Below are positions 9,406 through 18,551 of a stretch of 64,000 nt of DNA, piece by piece (the first letter of the stretch is position 1; each line of letters opens with the position of its first letter). The notes beneath the pieces were generated by a model. That model saw only the letters and a program-made list of their open reading frames with translations, was not told the origin of the DNA and did not search any database. A program made the position numbers and the translations under genes. Source of the stretch: Arachnia propionica. GTDB lineage: Bacteria > Actinomycetota > Actinomycetes > Propionibacteriales > Propionibacteriaceae. The stretch is from contig NZ_CP146373.1 in NCBI RefSeq assembly GCF_037055325.1, positions 372,001-436,000 of the forward strand. Direction: 5' to 3'.

Positions 9406-11193
9406 ATGTTGCGCACACACCACGCGGGTGAGCTGAGGGCTGCGAACGTGGGTCAAGAGGTGGTGCTCGCCGGCTGGGTGGCGAAGCGACGTGACCACGG
9501 CGGCGTGGCGTTCATCGACCTGAGGGACGCCTCCGGTGTCGCCCAGGTGGTGGTCCGGGACGAGGTACTGGCCTCCTCCGGCGCGCACGATCTGCGCAAC
9601 GAGTTCTGCATCAAGGTCACCGGCGTGGTCGAGACCCGCCCCGAGGGTAACGCCAACCCGGATCTGCCGACCGGGGATATCGAGGTCGCGATCTCCGAGC
9701 TGGAGGTGCTTAACCCGTCGGCTCCGTTGCCCTTCCAGATCGACGAACGCGTCACCGTCGGCGAGGAGGCGCGTCTGAAACACCGCTATCTGGATCTGAG
9801 GCGACCAGCACCTGCCGCTGCGCTCCGGCTGCGTTCCAAGGTGAACCAGGCAGCCCGGAAGGTGCTGGGGGAACGTGATTTCGTCGAGATCGAGACCCCT
9901 ACTTTGACCCGCTCCACACCGGAGGGGGCCCGCGATTTCCTGGTGCCGGCACGGCTCAATCCTGGTTCCTGGTACGCGCTGCCACAGAGCCCACAGCTGT
10001 TCAAGCAGCTTCTGATGGTGGCGGGAATGGAACGCTACTACCAGATTGCCCGCTGCTATCGCGACGAGGACTTCCGCGCCGATCGGCAACCGGAATTCAC
10101 CCAGCTCGACATTGAGATGAGTTTCGTTGATCAGGAAGACGTGATCGAGCTGGGGGAGGCCATTGTCAAGGAGATCTGGGCCATCAAGGGGATCGAACTG
10201 TCGATCCCCTTCCCGCGCCTGAGCTTCGCCGACGCCATGAACCGCTACGGTTCGGACAAACCGGACCTGCGTTTTGACGTGGAGCTGACGGAACTGACCG
10301 ATGTCTTCTCCGAGACCGGGTTCCGCGTGTTCCAGGCTTCGTACGTGGGGGCTGTGGTCATGCCCGGCGGTGCGTCGCAACCGCGACGCCAGTTCGATGC
10401 CTGGCAGGAGTGGGCGAAACAGCGCGGTGCGAAAGGCCTGGCGTACGTCACCGTCTCCGATGCCGGGGAACTGGGTGGACCGGTCGCTAAGAACCTCTCC
10501 GATACAGAACTGGCCGCGCTGCCGGAACGCACCGGGGCGAAACCCGGCGACTGTATCTTCTTCGCCGCCGGGGAACGTACCGCATCCCAGAACCTCCTGG
10601 GTGCGGCCCGCGACGAGATCGCCCGTCGCTGCGGGCTGATTGACGAAAACTCCTGGAGTTTCGTGTGGGTGGTTGACGCGCCCCTGTTCAAACCCGCATC
10701 CGAGGCGAAGGCAGAGGGAGATGTCGCTGTTGGTGAAGGGGCCTGGACCGCCGTGCACCACGCCTTCACCTCGCCCAAACCTGAGTGGCTCGAAAGCTTC
10801 GACGAACACCCGGGAGAGGCCACCGCCTACGCCTACGACATGGTCTGCAATGGAAACGAGATCGGCGGTGGGTCCATCCGTATCCACCGCCGTGACGTGC
10901 AAGAGCGAGTGTTCAAAGTGATGGGCATCACGCAGGAACAGGCGCAGGAGAAATTCGGTTTCCTGTTGGATGCGTTCGCCTTCGGCGCCCCGCCGCACGG
11001 CGGCATCGCCTTTGGGTGGGACCGGATCGTCGCCCTGCTCAGCGGTGCAGAGTCGATCCGCGAGGTCATCGCCTTCCCGAAGTCGGGAGGGGGCTACGAT
11101 CCGCTGACCGCGGCACCGGCCCCGATCACCGCCCAACAGCGCAGGGAAGCTGGGGTCGATTCCAAGCCGAGCGAAAAGAACGCGAGGTCGTGA
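9406..11193 (+). CDS. aspS: Aspartyl-tRNA synthetase
   Basis: 595 residues, the bacterial-type AspRS with an N-terminal OB-fold, catalytic core and GAD insertion. Visible blocks are [19 protein letters not shown] (OB fold), [26 protein letters not shown], class II motif 2 ([20 protein letters not shown]) and a C-terminal motif 3 ([14 protein letters not shown]). It charges tRNA-Asp; whether it also charges tRNA-Asn was not resolved. It is preceded by a GAGAGGAAA ribosome-binding site and ends at a strong hairpin shared with the convergent exporter gene. Confidence 0.97.
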   Translation: MLRTHHAGELRAANVGQEVVLAGWVAKRRDHGGVAFIDLRDASGVAQVVVRDEVLASSGAHDLRNEFCIKVTGVVETRPEGNANPDLPTGDIEVAISELEVLNPSAPLPFQIDERVTVGEEARLKHRYLDLRRPAPAAALRLRSKVNQAARKVLGERDFVEIETPTLTRSTPEGARDFLVPARLNPGSWYALPQSPQLFKQLLMVAGMERYYQIARCYRDEDFRADRQPEFTQLDIEMSFVDQEDVIELGEAIVKEIWAIKGIELSIPFPRLSFADAMNRYGSDKPDLRFDVELTELTDVFSETGFRVFQASYVGAVVMPGGASQPRRQFDAWQEWAKQRGAKGLAYVTVSDAGELGGPVAKNLSDTELAALPERTGAKPGDCIFFAAGERTASQNLLGAARDEIARRCGLIDENSWSFVWVVDAPLFKPASEAKAEGDVAVGEGAWTAVHHAFTSPKPEWLESFDEHPGEATAYAYDMVCNGNEIGGGSIRIHRRDVQERVFKVMGITQEQAQEKFGFLLDAFAFGAPPHGGIAFGWDRIVALLSGAESIREVIAFPKSGGGYDPLTAAPAPITAQQRREAGVDSKPSEKNARS

Positions 11194-11199
11194 TTCGCA

Positions 11200-11235
11200 G
11201 TGTCCATGCCGACCGGCGCGGGGTGGCATGGACAC
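11200..11235. terminator. Hairpin between convergent aspS and the EamA transporter gene
   Basis: A perfect 11-bp inverted repeat (GTGTCCATGCC at 11200-11210, its complement at 11225-11235) has a 14-nt loop. It occupies the 54-bp gap between two convergent genes and probably terminates both. There is no strong T-run. Confidence 0.7.
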
Positions 11236-11247
11236 CGATCAGCCGAC

Positions 11248-12114
11248 TCAGGATTTGTCAGGGTTTTCGCCATTCGAGGAGCTTCGGATAGATCCGACGC
11301 TTGCGAGGATCACCAGCGCCATGGCGGTCAGTTCCAGGGCTCCGAGCTGTTCGCCCAGAAGCAGGAAGGCGACGAGTGCGGCAGCCGCTGGTTCAAGGCT
11401 CGTCAGGACGCCAAACGTGGCTCGAGACATGCGTTGCAGAGCCCGCATCTCGAGAGGGAAGGGGACGGCGGAGCTGAGCAGGCCGAGGGCCAGCCCCATG
11501 CCCCAAACACCCGGGTCCAGGGCCCAGGAATACTCGCCCGAGATGGCTGTGATCAAGGTCACAGGAAGCAGCAGGATGGCTGCGATCCAGAAACCCACGG
11601 TCAATCCGGAGAAGCCCTCCCAACGGGCACCGAGGGTGGGGGTGAGCAGGATATAGGCGCCCCAGCAGGCCCCGGCCAGCAGAGCCAAGACCACGCCCAC
11701 GGGTTCCAGCGGGGCCGGGCTGATCCCAAGAAGAACCACCCCCAGAGCGGCGAGGGCCACCCAGATCAGATCACGCCTGCGTTTGGAACCGAACGCGGCG
11801 ACGGTCAACGGGCCCAGGAACTCGAAGGTCACCGCCATGCCGACAGGAATGCGCTGGATCGACAGATAAAAGATTGCGCTCATGCCCGTGAGCGCAACCC
11901 CGTATCCCACAGCCGAGAGCCACTGTCCCCGGCTGCGACCGCGTAGGGTGGGACGGAACACGGCGCTCAGGAACAAAGCAGCGAACAGAATACGCAACCA
12001 GGCCGCCACCTGTGGTGGGGTCGCGACGAACAATCCTTTAGCCAGAGAGGAACCGATCTGTACCGAGGTGGTTGCCATCAACACCAGCAGAACCGGCGGA
12101 ATTCCCCGCCTCAC
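11248..12114 (-). CDS. EamA/RhaT-family membrane exporter
   Basis: 288 residues with about ten hydrophobic helices in two EamA repeats (drug/metabolite transporter superfamily). The first repeat begins VLLVLMATTSVQIGSSLAKGLF; the second includes GACWGAYILLTPTLG and ends with LEPAAAALVAFLLLGEQL. The substrate is unknown; amino-acid or metabolite efflux is typical for RhtA-like members. The open frame extends 78 codons upstream inside the MFS gene. The GTG at 12114 is preferred because it overlaps the MFS stop codon (GTGA), the coupling junction used repeatedly in this window. Confidence 0.85.
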   Translation of the reverse strand: MRRGIPPVLLVLMATTSVQIGSSLAKGLFVATPPQVAAWLRILFAALFLSAVFRPTLRGRSRGQWLSAVGYGVALTGMSAIFYLSIQRIPVGMAVTFEFLGPLTVAAFGSKRRRDLIWVALAALGVVLLGISPAPLEPVGVVLALLAGACWGAYILLTPTLGARWEGFSGLTVGFWIAAILLLPVTLITAISGEYSWALDPGVWGMGLALGLLSSAVPFPLEMRALQRMSRATFGVLTSLEPAAAALVAFLLLGEQLGALELTAMALVILASVGSIRSSSNGENPDKS

Positions 12115-13331
12115 AGCGTGAACTCGATCCGTCTCGGACGGGCGATCAGCCACAGAAACAGCGCAGCTGCGGCGGCGCAGCAGAGCATCGAGATTGCCAT
12201 CGGGGCAGCCGAAGCCAGTTCGAACTGACCGATGACGGGCCCCACCACGGCGGCGAGTGTCATGTTGAGGGCCCCCATCAAGGAAGCGGCCACTCCCGAA
12301 TCTTTCCGATGGTTCTGCAACGCCAGCACCTGGGCGGCAGGATTGCATGCCCCGAAGGCCAGGGTGTAGGCAAACATCGCGGGGATCAAAGGGATGTGAC
12401 CGCTACGCATCGCGTCGACTCCCAACAGCAATGAGGCCGCCACGATCATTCCCGCGGTACCAACGATGAGCACCCTCTGCGGCCCGAGATGCGCAGACAG
12501 ACGGCTTCCCAGCTGAACTCCGACGAAGACGCCTACAGAACAGATGGCGAACACGACACCAAACTCGGTTTCGCGCAGCCCGAAAGTTTCCTGCAACAGC
12601 AGTGACGAGGTGGAGATGTAGGAGAACAAACCTGCGAAGCAGCAGGAAGCGGTCAGCCAGATACCGACAAACACCCTGTCGCCCATCACCCGGCGGTAGG
12701 CCGCCAGCAGCGGAGCAAGGCCACCCGCAGTGCGTTCGCCGGGCGGGCGAGTCTCCACGATCAGGAGCAGGATCAGCAACAACAGGATCGCACCATAGCT
12801 GGCCAGCGCCCAGAAAACCCCACGCCAGTTCATGACCGTGACCATCCACGAACCCACCAGAGGAGCGATGATGGGCGCCAAGCCGTTGATGAGCGCCAGC
12901 CGGGAAAGCATCACGACCAATCGCCTCCCAGAGAACAGGTCCCGGGCCATTGCCATCGACACCACGGCCCCGCCCGCAGCTCCGATGCCTTGGAGGACAC
13001 GCATGGTGGTGAGGAAAACGGCATTGGGGGCAATCGCCACGAGAACCGAGGAGATGATGTGCAGGAAAGCAGCTGCCACTAGCGGAATCCTGCGTCCCAG
13101 ACGATCGCTCAGAGGACCCACGACGAGCTGCCCAACAGCGAATCCCAAGGTGGTGGCCGAGAGGGTCACCTGGACCTGGGAGTCAGTGATTCCCAGGTCG
13201 GCCTTGAGCGCAGGAAAAGTGGGCAGGTACAGGTCTATGGTGAATGGACCGAGACCGGTCAACAGACCGAGGGTGACGATGGTCACCACCCTCCGGCGCG
13301 TGCTGAACTGGTCCCCCAGTGGTTGTGGCAT
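12111..13331 (-). CDS. Bcr/CflA-type MFS multidrug efflux transporter
   Basis: 406 residues, 12 predicted helices. The N-terminal helix carries GPFTIDLYLPTFPAL (DHA1 Bcr/CflA signature with Asp in TM1), followed by the MFS loop motif GPLSDRLGRRIPL. It probably exports drugs or metabolites by proton antiport; the substrate is unknown. A GGAG ribosome-binding site precedes the ATG. The gene is divergent from rarA, and a TATCAT lies about 40 bases upstream of its start as a possible -10. It is translationally coupled to the EamA exporter downstream. Confidence 0.88.
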   Translation of the reverse strand: MPQPLGDQFSTRRRVVTIVTLGLLTGLGPFTIDLYLPTFPALKADLGITDSQVQVTLSATTLGFAVGQLVVGPLSDRLGRRIPLVAAAFLHIISSVLVAIAPNAVFLTTMRVLQGIGAAGGAVVSMAMARDLFSGRRLVVMLSRLALINGLAPIIAPLVGSWMVTVMNWRGVFWALASYGAILLLLILLLIVETRPPGERTAGGLAPLLAAYRRVMGDRVFVGIWLTASCCFAGLFSYISTSSLLLQETFGLRETEFGVVFAICSVGVFVGVQLGSRLSAHLGPQRVLIVGTAGMIVAASLLLGVDAMRSGHIPLIPAMFAYTLAFGACNPAAQVLALQNHRKDSGVAASLMGALNMTLAAVVGPVIGQFELASAAPMAISMLCCAAAAALFLWLIARPRRIEFTL

Positions 13332-13399
13332 TCGAACTCCGCGGATGCAGGGACGTCAAGAGCAAACAAATGATACGGCAGACACCCTGAATCTCCCGC

Positions 13400-13405
13400 T
13401 ACTGT
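13400..13405 (+). promoter_or_regulatory. -10 element TACTGT for rarA
   Basis: TACTGT ends seven bases before the rarA GTG with no ribosome-binding site between them, consistent with a leaderless transcript. Confidence 0.5.
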
Positions 13406-13412
13406 AATTCGC

Positions 13413-14759
13413 GTGAGTCCTGACCTTTTCGGCAATCCCGATCCGATTCCCGCCGGGACGGGTGGTTCCTTGGGGAATGCCCGCGGCGAGGGGGCACCAC
13501 TGGCGGTCAGGATGCGTCCCGAAAACCTGGAGGAGCTCGTCGGACAGCAGCACCTGCTCGGCCCGGGCGCGCCGCTGCGCCGGTTGGTCGCAGGGCAACC
13601 GATGAGTGTCTTCCTGTGGGGGCCACCGGGAGTCGGCAAGACCACTTTGGCGTCCATCGTTTCCAACGCATCCGGGGCCCGGTTCGTCGAACTCTCGGCG
13701 GTGACCGCGGGAGTCAGGGAACTGCGTGTCGAACTCGACGCGGCCAAGCGGGAACTGGAGCGGGGCGTCTCGACGGTGCTGTTCATCGACGAGGTGCACC
13801 GTTTTTCCAAGACCCAGCAGGACGCGCTGCTGCCCGCGGTGGAGAACCGGATCGTCACACTGATTGCCGCAACCACGGAGAACCCTAGTTTTTCCGTGAT
13901 CTCCCCACTGCTGTCGCGTTCGCTGCTGCTGCGCCTCAAACCCCTGACCGACACTGACATCGCAGCCCTGGTCTCCCGTGCGCTGGTCGATGAAAAGGGC
14001 CTGGCAGGCGTCGTGGCCCTGACCGATGCGGCCCGGGACGACCTGGTGCGTCTGGCCGGCGGGGATGCTCGCCGTGCGCTGACCTACCTCGAGGAGGCTG
14101 CTGCTTCCGCCGAGGCACTCGGGCTTGTGGAGATCACCCCCGAGGTGCTCGCCCAGGCGGTGGATCGGGCTGCTGTGCGCTACGACAGAGATGGTGACCA
14201 GCACTACGATGTGATATCAGCTTTCATCAAATCCGTGCGGGGATCCGATGTCGATGCGGCCCTGCACTACTTGGCCCGAATGCTGGAGGCGGGGGAGGAC
14301 CCGCGGTTCATTGCACGCCGGTTGATGATCTTGGCCAGTGAGGACATCGGAATGGCCGCGTCCGGTGTGCTCGGCACCTGTGTCGCGGCAGCCCAGGCAG
14401 TACAGCTGTTGGGGATGCCAGAGGCCCGCATCACCCTTTCCCACGCCACGGTGGCAGCGGCCACCGCTCCTAAGTCCAACGCCGCCTACATGGCTTTGGA
14501 GAAGGCAGTCGCTGATGTGCGTGCGGGCAGAGGAGGGGCGGTTCCGGCGCACCTCAGGGACGCCCACTACGCCGGTGCCGCGGTTCTTGGGCACGGCGAG
14601 GGATATATCTATCCCCATGATCTGTCCACCGGCGTGGCGGCCCAGCAGTACCTTCCTGATGATCTCGTGGGAGCCAGCTACTACCAGCCGACCGGTCACG
14701 GAGCGGAGGCGGCCATTTCTGAACGCATGACGGCGGTTCGGAAGTTGCTGGGTCATTGA
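13413..14759 (+). CDS. rarA: Replication-associated recombination protein A (RarA/MgsA AAA+ ATPase)
   Basis: 448 residues. RarA is a clamp-loader-like AAA+ ATPase acting at stalled replication forks. Visible motifs are [12 protein letters not shown], Walker [10 protein letters not shown] (~residues 70-78), Walker [10 protein letters not shown], the sensor 1 segment AATTENPSF, and [17 protein letters not shown]. The C-terminal MgsA tetramerisation domain includes [18 protein letters not shown]. The GTG start is supported by the -10 element seven bases upstream. It is followed by the DUF948 and small membrane protein genes and alaS, a common actinobacterial order. Confidence 0.95.
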   Translation: MSPDLFGNPDPIPAGTGGSLGNARGEGAPLAVRMRPENLEELVGQQHLLGPGAPLRRLVAGQPMSVFLWGPPGVGKTTLASIVSNASGARFVELSAVTAGVRELRVELDAAKRELERGVSTVLFIDEVHRFSKTQQDALLPAVENRIVTLIAATTENPSFSVISPLLSRSLLLRLKPLTDTDIAALVSRALVDEKGLAGVVALTDAARDDLVRLAGGDARRALTYLEEAAASAEALGLVEITPEVLAQAVDRAAVRYDRDGDQHYDVISAFIKSVRGSDVDAALHYLARMLEAGEDPRFIARRLMILASEDIGMAASGVLGTCVAAAQAVQLLGMPEARITLSHATVAAATAPKSNAAYMALEKAVADVRAGRGGAVPAHLRDAHYAGAAVLGHGEGYIYPHDLSTGVAAQQYLPDDLVGASYYQPTGHGAEAAISERMTAVRKLLGH

Positions 14760-14773
14760 GGACGTAGGTCGGC

Positions 14774-14779
14774 TAGAGT
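14774..14779 (+). promoter_or_regulatory. Probable -10 element TAGAGT upstream of the DUF948 gene
   Basis: TAGAGT lies in the gap after rarA and would start a transcript with a ~28-nt leader containing the strong ribosome-binding site AAGGAGG at 14799-14805. No clear -35 is visible. Confidence 0.4.
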
Positions 14780-14814
14780 TACGGCGATACTTCGATTCAA
14801 GGAGGCGACCTCAC

Positions 14815-15186
14815 ATGTCCGTCGGTGAGCTGGCAGGTCTGCTTGCTGCCATTGCCCTCTGCGTTCTCGTGGCCCTAGCAGCCGTTCCCCTGATCAAGGC
14901 CGGTCGAGCTCTCGATGAGGTCCGCATCGCGGTGCGTGACCTGGGCCACCATTCAGTTCCCGTCCTGGTCGAGCTGAAGAGCACCGTCGAGAGCACCAAC
15001 GACGAGCTGGCGAAGCTGTCCGTGGTCACCGATGACGTGGCGCGTGTCTCTGGTCACGCCAGCGTGGTCAGCGAACATGCCGCCAACATGTCTCAGCTTT
15101 TCGCAGCCACCCTGGGCGGCCCCCTGATTCGTGGCGCTGCGGTCGCCCACGGTCTGCGAACTGCTTTGAAGGGACGAAAGAAGTGA
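14815..15186 (+). CDS. DUF948 small membrane protein
   Basis: 123 residues. One N-terminal hydrophobic helix (LAGLLAAIALCVLVALAAVPLI) is followed by an amphipathic helical region with many Val, Asp and Ser and a basic tail ending RTALKGRKK. The pattern matches the DUF948 family, which commonly lies between rarA and alaS in actinobacteria; its function is unknown. It has the strong ribosome-binding site AAGGAGG. Its stop codon overlaps the next gene's start (GTGA). Confidence 0.85.
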   Translation: MSVGELAGLLAAIALCVLVALAAVPLIKAGRALDEVRIAVRDLGHHSVPVLVELKSTVESTNDELAKLSVVTDDVARVSGHASVVSEHAANMSQLFAATLGGPLIRGAAVAHGLRTALKGRKK

Positions 15187-15413
15187 GGCGTCTGTTCTGG
15201 ATCCTGGTTGGCGCCACCGTGGCCGTTGTGCTTGTGCTCCGAGGCCGCAAGTGGCTGTATCAGTTCACTCCAAAGGGAGTGGCCGAACGCGTCGAGGCAT
15301 CCGGACAGCAGGCCGTCAACAGGTTCAGCGATTTCCGCGCCACCTTCACAGCAGCCATGCGGGAGAAGGAAGCAGAGCTTCGCGCGGAGCTCGACATGCC
15401 CCAGAAGCCCTGA
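15183..15413 (+). CDS. Small single-TM hypothetical protein
   Basis: 76 residues starting at a GTG that overlaps the stop of the DUF948 gene. It has an N-terminal membrane helix (LFWILVGATVAVVLVL) and a charged helical cytoplasmic tail ending in REKEAELRAELDMPQKP. Comparable small proteins occur at this position before alaS in many actinobacteria. No function can be assigned, but coupling to the DUF948 protein suggests they act together. Confidence 0.8.
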   Translation: MRRLFWILVGATVAVVLVLRGRKWLYQFTPKGVAERVEASGQQAVNRFSDFRATFTAAMREKEAELRAELDMPQKP

Positions 15414-15442
15414 GAAACATCGACCTCAAGGAAAAACCTCCA

Positions 15443-18097
15443 ATGAAAACCTCCGAAATCCGGAGCCGATTCATCGATTTCTTCGCGCGCCACGACCACA
15501 CTGTCGTGCCGAGCGCGTCGCTCCTTTACAACGACCCCACCTTGTTGTTCATCAATGCCGGGATGGTTCCCTTCAAACCCTATTTCATGGGGGAGGAACC
15601 CACTCCCTACAGCCGAGCAGCCTCTGTTCAGAAGTGTGTGCGTACCCTGGACATAGACGAGGTGGGCAAGACCACCCGGCACGGCACGTTCTTCCAGATG
15701 ATGGGGAATTTCGCATTCGGTGACTACTTCAAGGAAGGAGCCATCAACTACGCCTGGGAACTGATCACCACCGAAGTTCCCAACGGCGGTCTCGGATTCC
15801 ATCCCGACCAGATCTGGGTGACCGCCCTGCAGGGCGATGAGGAGACCATCGCCCTGTGGCGGAGGGCCGGAATTCCGCGTGATCGCATTCAGGAGCGTGG
15901 TTTCAAGGACAACTACTGGCACATGGGGGTGCCTGGTCCGGGTGGTCCCTGCTCCGAGATCTACATCGACCGCGGACCCGAATTTGGTCCTGACGGCGGA
16001 CCAGAAGCAGACGAGGACCGTTTCCTGGAGATCTGGAACCTGGTTTTCCAGCAGGAGGAGATCACCAACGTCACCGCCAAGGACAAATTTGATGTGGTCA
16101 AGCCCTTGGTCACGCAGAACATCGATACCGGCAGCGGCCTGGAACGCATCGCCTACCTGCTCCAAGGCGTGGCGAACATGTACGAGACGGATGAGGTCTA
16201 CCCAGTCATCGCGAAGGTGGCGGAACTCTCGGGGCGCACCTACGGGGCAGACCCGGATGATGACGTGCGGTTCCGTGTGGTGGCGGACCACATACGTTCC
16301 TCGTTGATGCTGATGACCGACGGCGTCACCCCCGGCAACGAGGCCCGCGGCTACGTCCTGCGTCGTCTGCTGCGCCGCTCCATTCGGGCCATGCGGCTGT
16401 TGGGTGTCGACGCTCCGGTGCTCGGTGAGTTGCTGCCCGTCAGTCGAGACGTGATGAGTGTCTCCTACCCGGAGATCAACGACTCCTGGGCGAGGATCTC
16501 CGAGATCAGCGAACATGAGGAGGCCTCGTTCCGGCGCACGCTGTCCGCCGGGACACAGATCTTCGATCTCGCGGTGGGACGCGTCAAGCAGGCCGGCGCG
16601 AAAGAACTTCCCGGCGATGAGGCGTTCCAACTGCACGACACCTACGGTTTCCCGATCGACCTGACCCTCGAGATGGCTGCCGAGGCAGGACTCGGGGTGG
16701 ATCGTGCCCGTTTCAGCGAGCTGATGCGTGAGCAGAAGGAACGGGCCCGTGCTGACGCGAAGGCCAAAAAGGGTGGGGCCACCAGCCTTGAGGCCTACAA
16801 GAAGATTCGTGAGGGACACGAAACCCCCTTCGTCGGATACCGGGAACTCGAACACGAGACGAAGGTGATCGGCATCGTCTCCGGAGGCCAGGTGGTCACT
16901 TCCGCTGGCGACGGGCAGGTCGTCGAACTCGTACTGGCTGAAACCCCCTTCTACGCCGAGTCCGGCGGCCAGGACTCTGACGCGGGACGGATCGCCGGTG
17001 ACGGCTGGTCTGCTGAGGTGCTTGATGTTCAGCGTCCTGTTCCGGGCCTGGTTGTGCATCGGGTCCAGTTGTTCGGTGATCTCGGTGAGGGGGCGGTGGC
17101 GCACGCCGCCGTGGACCCGGCGGCCAGGCACGCCGCGTCGCAGGCACACACCGCCACCCACATCGTTCACGCCGCGCTGCGGGAACTGGTGGGACAGACC
17201 GCAACCCAGGCCGGTTCCTACAACAAGCCGGGCTACCTGCGCTTCGACTATTCGGCGACCCACGCCATGAGCGAGGCCCTGCGGTTGGAAGTCGAGCAGC
17301 GCGCCAACCAGGCCATCCGGGATTCCTTCGACGTGACCGCCAGCCAGATGAAACTGGAGGAGGCCAAGGCTCTGGGGGCAATGGCTATGTTCGGCGAGAA
17401 ATATCCATCGGTTGTGCGCGTGGTGGAGTTCGCAGGCCCGTGGTCGCGGGAACTGTGCGGCGGAACGCACGTCGCCAACACCGCCCAGATCGGGGTGCTG
17501 AACCTGCTCAGTGAATCCTCCATCGGTTCCGGGGTGCGCCGCGTCGAGGCCCTCGTCGCGCAGGATGCGTTCGAACGGTTCGCAGCGGAACGGGCCCTCG
17601 TGGCAACCCTCACAGACAACCTCCGGGTCCAACCGGAGAAGCTCGTGGAACGGGTCGACAAACTGCTCGGCCAGTTGAAGGCAGCGGAGAAACAGATCGC
17701 TTCCCTCCAGGCGGAGAAACTGCTGGCCCGCTCCGGGGAGCTCGCAGGAGCAGCCCGAACGGTCGGCGAGGTCAGGTTGGTGGCTGAGTCTCTCCCCGGT
17801 ATCGCCGGCGGTGATTTGCGGACCCTCGCCCTGGACATCCGGGAACGACTGGGTGCGGAACCCGCAGTCGTGGCTTTGTTCGGCGGTGGGGGAGCAAAAG
17901 CGGTCGGTGTGGTGGCCACCAATGCAGCAGCCCGTGACGTGGGCGTTCACGCTGGCCAGCTGATTTCTGCTGCCTGCCGCGCCATGGGCGGCAAGGGCGG
18001 TGGCAAGGACGACCTCGCCCAAGGAGGCGGTTCTGATCCGGCGGCGGCTCCGAAAGCGATCGCCGCGGTTGAGGAGATGCTGGCTGATCGTGGCTGA
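15443..18097 (+). CDS. alaS: Alanyl-tRNA synthetase
   Basis: 884 residues, full length. It charges tRNA-Ala and edits mischarged Ser/Gly. The N-terminus is MKTSEIRSRFIDFFARHDH, and the catalytic domain holds TLLFINAGMVPFKPYF and RHGTFFQMMGNFAFGDYFKE. The editing domain zinc motif HTATH is visible (residues ~570-575), with the matching C..GTHV (ELCGGTHVANT) later. The C-terminal DHHA1 domain ends with GGKGGGKDDLAQGGG. The ATG at 15443 is chosen because family similarity begins there and AAGGA precedes it; a longer in-frame extension runs inside the previous gene and is rejected. Confidence 0.97.
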   Translation: MKTSEIRSRFIDFFARHDHTVVPSASLLYNDPTLLFINAGMVPFKPYFMGEEPTPYSRAASVQKCVRTLDIDEVGKTTRHGTFFQMMGNFAFGDYFKEGAINYAWELITTEVPNGGLGFHPDQIWVTALQGDEETIALWRRAGIPRDRIQERGFKDNYWHMGVPGPGGPCSEIYIDRGPEFGPDGGPEADEDRFLEIWNLVFQQEEITNVTAKDKFDVVKPLVTQNIDTGSGLERIAYLLQGVANMYETDEVYPVIAKVAELSGRTYGADPDDDVRFRVVADHIRSSLMLMTDGVTPGNEARGYVLRRLLRRSIRAMRLLGVDAPVLGELLPVSRDVMSVSYPEINDSWARISEISEHEEASFRRTLSAGTQIFDLAVGRVKQAGAKELPGDEAFQLHDTYGFPIDLTLEMAAEAGLGVDRARFSELMREQKERARADAKAKKGGATSLEAYKKIREGHETPFVGYRELEHETKVIGIVSGGQVVTSAGDGQVVELVLAETPFYAESGGQDSDAGRIAGDGWSAEVLDVQRPVPGLVVHRVQLFGDLGEGAVAHAAVDPAARHAASQAHTATHIVHAALRELVGQTATQAGSYNKPGYLRFDYSATHAMSEALRLEVEQRANQAIRDSFDVTASQMKLEEAKALGAMAMFGEKYPSVVRVVEFAGPWSRELCGGTHVANTAQIGVLNLLSESSIGSGVRRVEALVAQDAFERFAAERALVATLTDNLRVQPEKLVERVDKLLGQLKAAEKQIASLQAEKLLARSGELAGAARTVGEVRLVAESLPGIAGGDLRTLALDIRERLGAEPAVVALFGGGGAKAVGVVATNAAARDVGVHAGQLISAACRAMGGKGGGKDDLAQGGGSDPAAAPKAIAAVEEMLADRG

Positions 18098-18551
18098 GCT
18101 GGGGCGTCTCGGGATCGATTGGGGCAAGGCGAGGATAGGCGTTGCGGCCAGCAATCCGCGCACCTCGTTCGCCTATCCAGTGGAAACGGTTCGCGCAAAC
18201 GGTTCGGAAGTGAAACGGCTCAAAGAGCTGGTTGGGGAGTACGAACCCGAGCTGATCTACGTGGGGCTTCCCCTGACTCTGTCGGGGCAGCGTTCCTTCG
18301 CCGCCCAATTCGTGGTGGAGAAGGCCTCCCTGCTTGCCGCGGCGGTACCAGGCGTGTCGATCAGGCTTGTTGATGAGCGGATGAGCACGGCCGGGGCGTC
18401 ACGTAGTCTTGGGGGAGCGGGCCGCAGTTCCCGGCAGCAAAGGCGGATCATAGACCAGGCCGCCGCGGTCGAGATCCTGCAGCGCGCGTTGGATCTGGAG
18501 ATGGCCTCCGGCCGACTGGCCGGAGAGCCACTGGAACAGGAGGATCTGTGA
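18090..18551 (+). CDS. ruvX: RuvX/YqgF Holliday-junction-resolvase-like nuclease
   Basis: 153 residues. The RNase H-like fold begins RLGIDWGKARIGVA, with the first catalytic Asp in GIDWG, then YVGLPLTLSG and LVDERMSTAGA (catalytic Glu). A C-terminal Asp is in IIDQAAAVEIL. The family processes the 5' end of pre-16S rRNA or resolves junctions, depending on species. The GTG start overlaps the alaS stop by eight bases. The alaS-ruvX-mltG-aroE order is a conserved actinobacterial cluster. Confidence 0.94.
   Translation: MAELGRLGIDWGKARIGVAASNPRTSFAYPVETVRANGSEVKRLKELVGEYEPELIYVGLPLTLSGQRSFAAQFVVEKASLLAAAVPGVSIRLVDERMSTAGASRSLGGAGRSSRQQRRIIDQAAAVEILQRALDLEMASGRLAGEPLEQEDL

Noticed and set aside
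11248-12348. Longer EamA protein starting inside the MFS gene
   Set aside because: The extra 78 residues are not hydrophobic or family-like, and GTGA coupling supports 12114.
15251-15442. N-terminal extension of alaS
   Set aside because: It overlaps the preceding small gene; AlaRS similarity and the ribosome-binding site begin at 15443.
15260-18163. Long open frame (967 codons) on the minus strand opposite alaS
   Set aside because: It is the complement of a high-GC coding sequence and shows no recognisable protein motifs.
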